From: UBA7672 sp041166025
GTDB lineage: Bacteria > Pseudomonadota > Alphaproteobacteria > Caulobacterales > Hyphomonadaceae
Assembly (NCBI GenBank): GCA_041166025.1
Contig: JBEAMJ010000078.1
Coordinates: 1 to 64,000, forward strand
Length of the DNA: 64,000 bases
Direction: 5' to 3'
Part shown: one piece after another, positions 1 to 7,550 of the stretch
Layout: each line of letters opens with the position of its first letter
Numbering within the stretch: the first letter of the stretch is position 1
The notes under the pieces: model-generated
The model's database searches: none
Told to the model about the DNA's origin: nothing
What the model saw: only the letters and a program-made list of their open reading frames with translations
Translations under genes and position numbers: made by a program

Positions 1-102
1 CGCACCAGAGACGCGCTCTGGCAAACCATCGGTGACCTGATCGACGTGTTCACGCCAGACGAATGCGCCAACTACATCCGACATGCAGGTTATGCTTCAT
101 GA
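1..102 (+). CDS. IS630-family transposase, C-terminal fragment
   Basis: Frame 1 from the first base reads 33 codons to TGA at 100-102. The peptide includes LWQTIGDLIDVFTPDECANY and ends in RHAGYAS. This is the usual C-terminus of the DDE transposases of IS630-type elements in alphaproteobacteria, in which an IxDLxDxFxPxECxNYxxHAGY pattern follows the catalytic domain. The catalytic residues lie upstream of the window. The reading frame is intact as far as it can be seen, so the element could be active. Confidence 0.75.
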   Translation, partial: RTRDALWQTIGDLIDVFTPDECANYIRHAGYAS

Positions 103-118
103 CGATCGCAAAACGCTC
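1..118 (+). mobile_element. Right end of an IS630-family insertion sequence (cut by the window edge)
   Basis: The window opens inside an insertion sequence. It shows the last 33 codons of a transposase, a stop at 100-102, and 16 more bases up to the element end. The outermost bases, read inward from the right end, are GAGCGTTTTGCGATC, which resembles the terminal repeats of IS630-type elements. The element is followed by TA at 119-120; IS630/Tc1-type elements insert at TA and duplicate it. The left end lies outside the window, so the inverted repeat pair and the duplication cannot be confirmed here. Confidence 0.75.
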
Positions 119-1518
119 TAGTAGCGGTAGTGCTCCGGCTTGTAGGGCCCCTCCGGAGCGACACCGATATAGGCGGCCTGGTCCGGCGTGAGCGAGGTAA
201 GTTTCGCGCCGAGCTTGTTGAGGTGGAGCGCCGCAACCTTCTCGTCGAGCTTCTTGGGCAGGGTGTAGACCTTGTTCTCGTAGGCCTTGCCGTTGGTCCA
301 GAGTTCGATCTGGGCGAGAGTCTGGTTGGTAAAGGAGGCGGACATCACAAACGAGGGGTGGCCGGTGGCGTTGCCGAGGTTGAGCAGACGGCCCTCGGAC
401 AGGAGGATCATCCGCTTGCCATCCGGGAAGGAGATCATGTCGACCTGCGGCTTGATGTTGTCCCACTTGAAGTTGCGCAGGGACGCGACCTGGATCTCGT
501 TGTCGAAGTGGCCAATGTTGCCGACGATGGCCATGTCCTTCATCTCGCGCATATGTTCGAGGCGGATGATGTCCTTGTTGCCGGTCGTGGTGATGAAGAT
601 GTCGGCGGTCTTCACAACGTCTTCGAGGGTGACGACCTCATAGCCATCCATGCAGGCCTGCAGCGCGCAGATCGGATCGACTTCCGTGACCTTGACGCGC
701 GCGCCGGCGCCCTGGAGCGAGGCGGCCGAGCCCTTGCCGACATCGCCATAGCCGCACACGACGGCGACCTTGCCGGCCATCATAGTGTCGGTTGCGCGGC
801 GAATGCCGTCGACCAGGGATTCCTTGCAGCCATACTTGTTGTCGAATTTCGACTTGGTGACGCTGTCATTCACGTTGATGGCGGGGAAGGGCAGGTGGCC
901 CTTTTCCATCAGGCGATAGAGGCGGTTGACGCCCGTGGTGGTCTCTTCGGTAACGCCCTTGATGGCGTGGCGCTGCTTGACGAACCAGCCGGGGGACTGG
1001 GCGAGGCGCTTCTTGATCTGCTTGAAGAAGTAGATCTCCTCTTCCGACTCTGGCTTTTCGATCAGGTGCGTCTCACCTTCCTCGACACGGGCGCCGATGA
1101 GGACGTACATGGTCGCATCGCCGCCATCATCGAGGATCATGTTGGTAAAGCCGCCATCGGGCCACTGGAAGATCCTGTCGGTGTAGTCCCAGTACTCCTC
1201 GAGGCTCTCGCCCTTCACGGCGAAGACCGGCACGCCCGCTTTCGCGATGGCGGCGGCGGCGTGGTCCTGTGTCGAGAAGATGTTGCAGGAGGCCCAGCGC
1301 ACCTGGGCGCCGAGGTGCGTGAGCGTCTCGATCAGCACGCCTGTCTGGATCGTCATGTGGAGCGAGCCGGTGATGCGCGCCCCCTTGAGCGGCTTCTTTG
1401 CGCCATACTCGGCCCGGGTCGCCATCAGGCCCGGCATTTCGGTCTCGGCGATGATCAGTTCCTTGCGGCCGTAGTCGGCGAGGGAGAGGTCCGCCACCTT
1501 GAAATCATCGAACGCCAT
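118..1518 (-). CDS. ahcY: Adenosylhomocysteinase (S-adenosyl-L-homocysteine hydrolase)
   Basis: Cytosolic NAD-dependent enzyme that splits S-adenosylhomocysteine into adenosine and homocysteine in the activated methyl cycle. The 466-residue protein is full length for the family. It has the NAD-binding motif GYGDVGKGSA near its middle, the upstream NKYGCKESLVDGIRRAT block and the canonical C-terminus ending in PEHYRY. The start at 1518 (MAFDDF) is favoured over a more upstream ATG at 1581 because AGGAG stands about nine bases before it and homologues begin here. In many alphaproteobacteria ahcY sits beside the PTS genes found next door. Its stop codon is formed jointly with the adjoining insertion sequence. 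A near-perfect palindrome lies upstream at 1579-1600. Confidence 0.97.
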   Translation of the reverse strand: MAFDDFKVADLSLADYGRKELIIAETEMPGLMATRAEYGAKKPLKGARITGSLHMTIQTGVLIETLTHLGAQVRWASCNIFSTQDHAAAAIAKAGVPVFAVKGESLEEYWDYTDRIFQWPDGGFTNMILDDGGDATMYVLIGARVEEGETHLIEKPESEEEIYFFKQIKKRLAQSPGWFVKQRHAIKGVTEETTTGVNRLYRLMEKGHLPFPAINVNDSVTKSKFDNKYGCKESLVDGIRRATDTMMAGKVAVVCGYGDVGKGSAASLQGAGARVKVTEVDPICALQACMDGYEVVTLEDVVKTADIFITTTGNKDIIRLEHMREMKDMAIVGNIGHFDNEIQVASLRNFKWDNIKPQVDMISFPDGKRMILLSEGRLLNLGNATGHPSFVMSASFTNQTLAQIELWTNGKAYENKVYTLPKKLDEKVAALHLNKLGAKLTSLTPDQAAYIGVAPEGPYKPEHYRY

Positions 1519-1578
1519 CGCCGCACTCCTGAGCTTGCTTCGGCGCGCCTGTAGCAGAGCCGCGCGGGGTCGGCAAAT

Positions 1579-1600
1579 CATATAAGGATATCTTTATATG
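1579..1600 (-). promoter_or_regulatory. 22-bp palindromic operator candidate upstream of ahcY
   Basis: The 22-base element has arms CATATAA and TTATATG around a central GATATC and matches its own reverse complement at 20 of 22 positions. It is strikingly AT-rich in GC-rich surroundings and lies 61-82 bases before the ahcY start codon. ArsR-family regulators of the SahR type control S-adenosylhomocysteine recycling genes in Proteobacteria through palindromes upstream of ahcY, so this is a plausible binding site. No regulator gene of that type is visible in the window, and the identity of the binder is inferred. Confidence 0.6.
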
Positions 1601-1747
1601 TTTGCGCGGCCGGCCTTCTGCCCTCACTTCGCCGGCTTCGGCGTCCCGTTTATGCGATTGATGGTTGCGCGGACTGTTGCGTTGGGGTCACAGTCCCGCG
1701 CCCGCAAGACGCCAAAAAGGCGCTGCGACAACCGGTGAGGTGTTCGG

Positions 1748-2314
1748 ATGGCTGGCTTGCAGGTTCGCATCGGAATGGCGCTTGCGCTTATGGCGTTTTT
1801 TGCAGCGCCCGCGCTGGCGCAGGACGTCGACACGATTGACCGGATCACGGGGCAGGCCGCGCCCGGCGGCGCGCCGCCGCGGGCGCCGGATGGGGTGAAG
1901 GTCGTGGCGCCGGGCGCGCTGGTGTTTGCGCGCTTCGACGCCAATCTCGACGGCAGGGTGAGCCTCGCCGAGATCGGGGCCGGCGCTGTGCTGGCCTTCG
2001 CAGCGGCGGATGCCAATGGCGACGGGCTGATCACGGGCTTCGAGCAGACCGATTGGGCGTCCCGGATGGGCAGCCAGACAGATCTTCTCGCCAATGCGAT
2101 GACCTTTGACATCGATCTCGACCGATCCGTCTCGAAGGAGGAGTTCGCAGCCGGCCTCAAGCGGATCGCGGCCCAGATCCAGCCGACCGGCGAGCTTCTT
2201 GTGGCCGACCTGCTCCAGCCACTCTCCCGAATGAACCAGCAGGCGCAGCAGGGGACATGGCCGGGCTGGGGCACAATCCGCGGTCGCGGTTCGCCGCCAG
2301 GCGGGGGTCAGTAG
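1748..2314 (+). CDS. Secreted EF-hand calcium-binding protein
   Basis: A 188-residue protein with an N-terminal signal peptide ending near ALAQ (about residue 25). Three EF-hand-like loops follow: DANLDGRVSLAEI, DANGDGLITGFE and DIDLDRSVSKEEF. The first two have the full DxDxDG-type ligand pattern; the third is less regular. The C-terminus is rich in glutamine and glycine. The protein probably binds calcium in the periplasm; a specific role cannot be read from the sequence. It points toward ptsH and ends three bases short of it, so the two genes are convergent. The start at 1748 could be replaced by an internal ATG nine codons later. Confidence 0.8.
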   Translation: MAGLQVRIGMALALMAFFAAPALAQDVDTIDRITGQAAPGGAPPRAPDGVKVVAPGALVFARFDANLDGRVSLAEIGAGAVLAFAAADANGDGLITGFEQTDWASRMGSQTDLLANAMTFDIDLDRSVSKEEFAAGLKRIAAQIQPTGELLVADLLQPLSRMNQQAQQGTWPGWGTIRGRGSPPGGGQ

Positions 2315-2317
2315 GGC

Positions 2318-2596
2318 TTACTCCCGCTCGTCGAAGCGGCGGCCGACGAGGTCGCAGATGGCGTCGAGGGCTTCGCGGGCCTGGGGGCCTTCGGCGTCGA
2401 TCTCGATCACCTGTCCAACGCGGGCGCCGAGCATAAGCAGGTCCATGATCGAGGCGGCGCTCGCGGACATCCCATCATAGCGGACGGTGACCCTGGCGTC
2501 GAACTTCGCTGCTTCACGCGCAAAGGCCGCAGAGGCGCGGGCATGAAGTCCGCGCTGGTTCACCAGCTCTGCGCTGCGCGACCAGACATCGCTCAT
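2318..2596 (-). CDS. ptsH: Phosphocarrier protein HPr (nitrogen-type PTS)
   Basis: Small cytosolic phosphocarrier of 92 residues. The phosphorylated histidine is His18 in NQRGLHARAS. The second regulatory site is visible as Ser49 in AASIMDLLML, equivalent to Ser46 of Gram-positive HPr, which HPr kinase phosphorylates. It passes phosphate from enzyme I to EIIA proteins in the regulatory PTS of alphaproteobacteria, where no sugar permease is usually attached. It lies 24 bases downstream of the EIIA gene and was probably co-transcribed with it. The serine site is kept although hprK is not in its usual neighbouring position. Confidence 0.95.
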   Translation of the reverse strand: MSDVWSRSAELVNQRGLHARASAAFAREAAKFDARVTVRYDGMSASAASIMDLLMLGARVGQVIEIDAEGPQAREALDAICDLVGRRFDERE

Positions 2597-2620
2597 GCGG
2601 GCGTGCTCACCGGGTCTGGC

Positions 2621-3025
2621 TCATTCGGCTCGCTGCAGCAGGGCGGAGGCGACCGAGATGTATTTGCGGCCGGCTTCCTGCGCTGCGAGCGCGGCCTCGG
2701 CGAGTGGCAGGCGGTTGCGGACCTCGGCGAGCTTGATCAGCATCGGCAGGTTGACGCCGGCGATGACCTCGATCTTCGCCCCACCCATCACCGAGATGGC
2801 AAGGTTGGAGGGCGTACCGCCGAACATGTCGGTGAGAATGACAACGCCGGCGCCTGTGTCGCTCGCCTTGGCTGCGGCGATGATCTCGCGGCGACGCATG
2901 TCCATGTCATCGTCGGGGCCAATGCAGATGGCGCGCGCATTCTCGAGGGGCCCCACGACGTGCTCGGCGGCGGAGATGAACTCCTCGGCCAACCGGCCGT
3001 GTGTGACCACGACCAAACCGATCAT
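2621..3025 (-). CDS. PTS mannose-family EIIA protein
   Basis: Cytosolic phosphoryl acceptor of the EIIA-Man fold, about 134 residues. The active histidine lies at the end of the first strand in IGLVVVTHGR (residue 9 from the chosen start), and the nucleotide-like loop LTDMFGGTPSN is typical. A GTG nine bases upstream could extend the protein, but GGAG lies eight bases before the ATG at 3025, which supports the shorter form. In alphaproteobacteria such stand-alone EIIA proteins act in regulation together with HPr, HprK and ChvG/ChvI rather than in sugar uptake. It is upstream of ptsH on the same strand. Confidence 0.92.
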   Translation of the reverse strand: MIGLVVVTHGRLAEEFISAAEHVVGPLENARAICIGPDDDMDMRRREIIAAAKASDTGAGVVILTDMFGGTPSNLAISVMGGAKIEVIAGVNLPMLIKLAEVRNRLPLAEAALAAQEAGRKYISVASALLQRAE

Positions 3026-3181
3026 TGGAAGCACTCCGCGTCATTGGCCCGAAAGCCCGCAAATATGGTGGTCCTGCAACGAAGGGAGTCAAGTGCTTGC
3101 AGGCTTGACCTTAATCAGGCCCGCAAACCCTTTCGATTGGCTGAATAGACCCCGGGTCGGCTGCTTTCCTTGGCGGCGGCT

Positions 3182-4051
3182 TCACGAGAGATCCGGCATC
3201 GGTTCAGTATCCTGCAGCGATATTCTCCGCGTCAGGTCGCGCAGTTTGGCGATCCGCTGCACGGTCGGTGGAACCTGGTCGAGACCGACAACGAAACGCC
3301 AGATGTACCAGATGTAGGAGAACACGGCGTACACATCGCCAGCCTGCACGGCTTCGCTTTGGCTCAGGCGCATCAGGGCGGCGGCGACCGGCACAATGAC
3401 GCAGACTTCCATAAGTCCGAACGCCCGCGCCTCGGCATCGGAGAGGCGGACACGCCACTTGCCCAGCACATCAAAGTGCCGCCGTACAACTTCAAGGCGC
3501 GCCTCGCGCAACACGGCAATCTCCCGTTCCATCCTGTCGTTGAGGCGGCGGGTCATGGCGAGGGATCTCATCGACAGCCGACGACTGATCGCGGCGAGCG
3601 GGGCAAACAGGAGCAGGCAGGCAAACCCGATGACAGGATCCATTCCGATGAGAACTGCCACCGCGACCAGGAGGCCAATGACGGCGCTCGCGATGCCTGG
3701 GAGGTCCTGTTCGAGAAAATCGATGAACTCGCGCGAAAGGGCGGCGCGCCCCGCAATGACGGATGAGTCGATCCCCTGCGCGCGTGCGTGCTGGACGACC
3801 TCACAGGCAAGCCTTGTGTATACGCGCACGAAGACGCGCGTGTCGTAGAGCCGGGCCGATACATCCAGACTCATCATCGCGACGTGACAGGCCAGCAGCC
3901 AGCCGATCTGGCGATAATCGCCCTCAAGTACGCCGTTGATCGCGACAGCAGTTGCGAGCGGGTAGAGCTGGCCAGCCAGGTTGGCTGCTGCCGTGAGCGC
4001 GTAAGTGGTGAGAAGCTGCGCCTGATGGGCGCGCGCAATTCTGAGGATCAT
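3182..4051 (-). CDS. Orphan six-transmembrane ABC-type membrane domain protein
   Basis: A 289-residue membrane protein resembling the ABC transporter six-transmembrane domain family (ABC_membrane_3 type) with no ATP-binding domain. Hydrophobic segments are seen near residues 15-40, 45-65, 120-160 and 215-265. Charged cytoplasmic-loop sequence between about 165 and 210 (RRLNDRMEREIAVLREARLE) is typical of this fold. It occupies the interval between chvG and the EIIA gene where hprK normally stands. No ATPase partner is adjacent, so the transport function is uncertain. The protein could instead be a sensor or scaffold derived from an ABC exporter. Confidence 0.75.
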   Translation of the reverse strand: MILRIARAHQAQLLTTYALTAAANLAGQLYPLATAVAINGVLEGDYRQIGWLLACHVAMMSLDVSARLYDTRVFVRVYTRLACEVVQHARAQGIDSSVIAGRAALSREFIDFLEQDLPGIASAVIGLLVAVAVLIGMDPVIGFACLLLFAPLAAISRRLSMRSLAMTRRLNDRMEREIAVLREARLEVVRRHFDVLGKWRVRLSDAEARAFGLMEVCVIVPVAAALMRLSQSEAVQAGDVYAVFSYIWYIWRFVVGLDQVPPTVQRIAKLRDLTRRISLQDTEPMPDLS

Positions 4052-4189
4052 GTGAGTGTGCCGGAAGAGACGAGACAGATGACTTCCGCGACGCCATTGG
4101 CCTCGCAGCGCGAGATGGTCATGTGTCGGGGTGTCTCAGCACGTCATGGCGCGAGCTATCCGCGGTCCTGATGGTCCGTCAATGGCGTT

Positions 4190-5923
4190 TCAGATGTCGA
4201 GGGGCGCCGGGGGGAGTTCCACCACGAAGCGGGCGCCGGCGATAGCGCCATCAATCATGCGGTTTTCGGCCCAGACGGAGCCCCGGTGCGTCTCGGCGAT
4301 CTGACGCACGATTGAAAGGCCCAAACCTGAGTTGTTGCCGAACTTCGCGCCGACCGGGCGGTCCGTGTAGAAGCGCTGGAAGATCTTTTCCAGCTTGTCA
4401 GGCGGGATGCCGGGGCCCTGGTCCTCGACGACGAGACGGACCATGGGTCCGCGCGCCGCGCTCACATTTGCGAGCGTGACCGTGACCTCGCCGCCAGGGG
4501 GGGAGAAGGAGCGGGCGTTCTCGACGAGATTGCGCACAACCTGTCCGAGCGGGCCCTCGCGGCCCATCACCTCGATTGGCGCGCCCGCAGGCGCGACGAG
4601 CTTCACCTTCGCATCGCCGTTTCGCGCGGTGTCGCTGTAGATCGAGACGATGTCCTCGAGCAGCTTGCGCAGGTCGACGCGCGAGAGCTTCTCGCGCACG
4701 ATCTCGGCCTCGAGGCGCGACAGATTGGAGATGTCGGAGATCAGCCGGTCGAGCCGGACGACGTCGCGCGCGATGACATTGGCCATCTTCTCCTTGATCG
4801 CGGGATCGCTGACAGCCTGCGAGGTCTCGACCGCCGAGCGGATCGAGGTGAGGGGATTCTTGAGTTCGTGCGCCACGTCGGCGGCGAAGCGCTCATTCTC
4901 CTGAATGCGGTCGTAGAGCGAGACCGTCATCGCCTCCATGGCGCGGGAGAGGTCGCCGATCTCGTCCCGGCGGTCGTGCAGGCGGCCGAGGTTGAGCTTC
5001 TGCGAGACGCCCATGGTCACGCGGTCGGACGCGATGGCGAGCCGGCGCAGCGGACGGGCGATCCCGAGCGTGAGCAGCGTCGCGGTGATGATCGAGACGA
5101 GGATCGCGACGATGATGAGCGGGATGAGAGCGGCGCGCTCGGCGGCGATGATCTCGGAGACGTCGCTCGTCTCGATGGTGAGTGTGCCGACGACACGCAG
5201 CACTTTCTCGATCGGAATCGTGACGGAGAGGACGCGCTCGGCCTGGTCGTTGAAGCGTTCGGAGAACACGCCTTCGCCCTCGACCGCGCGCGCGACTTCC
5301 TCCTCAAGCGTCAGCACCTCGGCGATGGGCTGGCGGCCGGGCGAACTTACCGAATCGAAAGTGCGGTTGATGGCGCGCACGGTATCGAGCCAGGTCTGCT
5401 CCAGCCAGCTCGGCTCGCGCAGCGGCGGCAGGTCCGTTGTGTCGATCACGTCCTTGAGGAGGCGCGTGTCGGCGACGATCTCCTGCTGTGGGTCGTGCAC
5501 GATGATGCGCGTCGCATTCGTGAGCGGCATCGCAGTGAGCTGGCGGATCACCTCATCAAGATCGAGTGCGACCGGCTGCTCCGTGGTGGCGTTGTCGGTC
5601 ATGAAAGAGGAGATGAGCTGGCTCATCTCTTCAAGGCTGGCCTTGCGCGCGTTGACAAGGCTGGCGCGGACCTCGTTCAGCACCAGCGCGCCGGTGATCA
5701 GAATGACCAGGCCGGCGAGGTTGGAAGCGAGGATCAGTCTCGCGATCGGAGACCAGAGCAGGGAGCGCGGCTTGCGCGGTGTCGTCCTGCCGGCTTTCTC
5801 AGGCTTCCTTATAGCGATACCCCACGCCGTACAGCGTCTCGATGCCGTCGAAATTGTCGTCGAGATCGCGGAACTTCTTGCGCAGCCGCTTGATGTGGCT
5901 GTCGATGGTCCGGTCGTCGACAT
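4190..5923 (-). CDS. chvG: Sensor histidine kinase ChvG
   Basis: Inner-membrane sensor kinase of the ChvG/ChvI (ExoS/ChvI) system, which responds to acid and envelope stress in alphaproteobacteria. Conserved sequence begins near RSLLWSPIARLI, followed by a transmembrane helix, a periplasmic sensor, a second helix, HAMP, the His box FAADVAHELKNPLTSIRS and an ATPase domain with NLVENARSFSPPGG and QGPGIPP. The start is unclear. No ATG occurs after the chvI stop codon at 5799-5801, so the reading frame opens inside chvI at 5947 or 5923, or translation begins at a non-ATG codon near 5810. The residues read from the overlap look like shadow sequence. Confidence 0.9.
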   Translation of the reverse strand: MSTTGPSTATSSGCARSSAISTTISTASRRCTAWGIAIRKPEKAGRTTPRKPRSLLWSPIARLILASNLAGLVILITGALVLNEVRASLVNARKASLEEMSQLISSFMTDNATTEQPVALDLDEVIRQLTAMPLTNATRIIVHDPQQEIVADTRLLKDVIDTTDLPPLREPSWLEQTWLDTVRAINRTFDSVSSPGRQPIAEVLTLEEEVARAVEGEGVFSERFNDQAERVLSVTIPIEKVLRVVGTLTIETSDVSEIIAAERAALIPLIIVAILVSIITATLLTLGIARPLRRLAIASDRVTMGVSQKLNLGRLHDRRDEIGDLSRAMEAMTVSLYDRIQENERFAADVAHELKNPLTSIRSAVETSQAVSDPAIKEKMANVIARDVVRLDRLISDISNLSRLEAEIVREKLSRVDLRKLLEDIVSIYSDTARNGDAKVKLVAPAGAPIEVMGREGPLGQVVRNLVENARSFSPPGGEVTVTLANVSAARGPMVRLVVEDQGPGIPPDKLEKIFQRFYTDRPVGAKFGNNSGLGLSIVRQIAETHRGSVWAENRMIDGAIAGARFVVELPPAPLDI

Positions 5924-6494
5924 AGACCTGATCGTCGTAGGCCGCATCCATCAGCTGGTCGCGGCTCTTCACATAGCCGGGACGCTGGGCGAGGGCCTGC
6001 AGGATCAGGAACTCGGTGACTGTGAGGCGGACGACCTTGCCGTCCCACTGGCAGGCATGGCGGTTGGGATCGAGCGTCAGGCGTCCGCGCACGATCGGCT
6101 TCTTGTCGCCGTCCTCCGGCGTGACGGATGCGCCGCGCGAACGGCGAAGGATGGCCTTCACGCGCTCGGCCAGGAGGCGCGTCGAGCAGGGTTTGCGGAT
6201 GAAATCGTCCGCGCCGATGTTGAAGCCCACGACCTCGTCGATCTCGTCATCCTTGGAGGTGAGGAAGATGGCGGGCAGGTTCGAGGTCTGGCGAAGTTTC
6301 CTCAGCAGCTCCATGCCGTCCATTTTCGGCATCTTCACGTCGAGGATGGCGATGTCCGGCGGGTTTTCCGACAGGCCTGCGAAGGCCGCAGCGCCATCGT
6401 GGTAGGCGCGGACCTGGTAACCTTCAGCCTCGAAGAAAACCTTGAGGGATTCGACAATGTTCTCGTCGTCGTCGACGAGGGCGATCGTAGCCAT
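5799..6494 (-). CDS. chvI: Response regulator ChvI
   Basis: OmpR/PhoB-type transcriptional regulator of 231 residues. The receiver domain has acidic residues D8-D10, the phosphoacceptor Asp52 in IAILDVKMPKMDG and the conserved lysine of LTSKDD. The winged-helix domain includes LTVTEFLILQALAQRPGYVKS and the C-terminal ETLYGVGYRYKE. The ATG at 6494 (MATIALVDDDE) matches the family N-terminus; a longer frame upstream to 7316 runs antisense to the next gene and is not real. The gene is first in the operon and is followed, with overlap, by its kinase chvG. Confidence 0.96.
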   Translation of the reverse strand: MATIALVDDDENIVESLKVFFEAEGYQVRAYHDGAAAFAGLSENPPDIAILDVKMPKMDGMELLRKLRQTSNLPAIFLTSKDDEIDEVVGFNIGADDFIRKPCSTRLLAERVKAILRRSRGASVTPEDGDKKPIVRGRLTLDPNRHACQWDGKVVRLTVTEFLILQALAQRPGYVKSRDQLMDAAYDDQVYVDDRTIDSHIKRLRKKFRDLDDNFDGIETLYGVGYRYKEA

Positions 6495-6677
6495 ACCAGG
6501 GTCTCCTCGCGGGGCGTCCCGCCGCGCCGCTTTGGGCCATAATCGGGGTGAGCGGGCGCTAGGGCAAGTACCCTGAATCCGCAACGAAGTCAGTCGTTTT
6601 CGTACCTCTGGCTCAGCTGGCACGCGAATTGAAACACTCCTGCCAGGGGAAGTCGCGGGCATGCTGCGGAGAGTTCC

Positions 6678-7475
6678 ATGCAGGTGGTAACCATAGGCGG
6701 ATTCAAGGGCGGAACGGGGAAGACGACCCTGGCCTGCCTCATGGGCGTCGCCGCCACCAAGGACGGCCTGCGCACGGCGTGCGTCGATCTCGACCGCAAC
6801 ACCCGCAACCTGTCCAGTTTCCTGACATTGCGCCGGGCCTCGCGCCTCGAATGCCCCGACCACGTCATGCTGATGGACACGGACGAGGAAGCCCGGAGCA
6901 ATGCCCGTCCGAAACATGCCGGCCGCCTCGAGCCGCTGGTTCGCCTCGCAGCGATGGACGGCTATGACCTCATGATCATCGACACCTCCTCGGGCAATCC
7001 CGCGGATGTGTATGAAGCGCATCTCCTGGCCGACCTCATCCTCACCCCGCTGAACGAAAGCCCGGCCGATCTCCATGGCCTGTTTGCCAAGGCTGGAACT
7101 CCGGCAGCGCCGCGTATCAACTATCGCGAGATGGTCGACACTGTCCGCTTCGACCGCCGCCGGGCCGGTTTGCCCGAGCAGCGCTGGCATGTCGTGACGA
7201 ACCGTGTTTCCGCGCTGGGCAGCCGCATCTCCAATACGGTGAACAGGCGCCTTGCCGAGCTGGCGGAGGAGGCGGGGTTCCAGCCAACCGCCAGCCTGCG
7301 CGACCGGGTTGTGCACAGGGCGCTCGGCCTCAACGGCCGGACCGTGTTCGATGCGCCGGTCGAGGGTAAGCTCAGCATGGGCGACCTCTCGGGTCGGTCT
7401 GAGGTGCGCGCGCTCCTCTCGCTTCTGAAGAAGGCCCCGGAGCGGATTGCGCCGGCCGACAGGGTCGCGGCCTGA
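6678..7475 (+). CDS. ParA-family ATPase resembling division-plane regulator MipZ
   Basis: A 265-residue P-loop ATPase. The deviant Walker A motif is GGFKGGTGKTT near residue 8. VDLDRNTRNLSSF and MIIDTSSG correspond to the A' and Walker B regions. The segment ADLILTPLNESPADLHGL and the C-terminal LAELAEEAGFQ followed by RDRVVHRAL resemble the MipZ branch of the ParA family, which sets division-plane position by inhibiting FtsZ in Caulobacter. No parB or FtsZ gene is close. It is transcribed divergently from chvI. Assignment to MipZ itself is uncertain; a partition or polar-localisation ParA is the alternative. Confidence 0.75.
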   Translation: MQVVTIGGFKGGTGKTTLACLMGVAATKDGLRTACVDLDRNTRNLSSFLTLRRASRLECPDHVMLMDTDEEARSNARPKHAGRLEPLVRLAAMDGYDLMIIDTSSGNPADVYEAHLLADLILTPLNESPADLHGLFAKAGTPAAPRINYREMVDTVRFDRRRAGLPEQRWHVVTNRVSALGSRISNTVNRRLAELAEEAGFQPTASLRDRVVHRALGLNGRTVFDAPVEGKLSMGDLSGRSEVRALLSLLKKAPERIAPADRVAA

Positions 7476-7550
7476 GCCCTGGTTTTTCAGACTCGGAAGT
7501 GTCGCATCGGTCGATTAGGTTGCCCCCGTTCACAGGCGGGAGCCCCGACA

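Noticed and set aside
130..1554. Long plus-strand open frame opposite ahcY (474 codons)
   Set aside because: It is the complement of a well-supported gene in GC-rich DNA, with no ribosome site and no recognisable domain.
6622..6640. Sigma-54-like promoter TGGCACG-N4-TTGA before the ParA gene
   Set aside because: The conserved GC of the -12 element is GA here, and no bacterial enhancer-binding gene is close.
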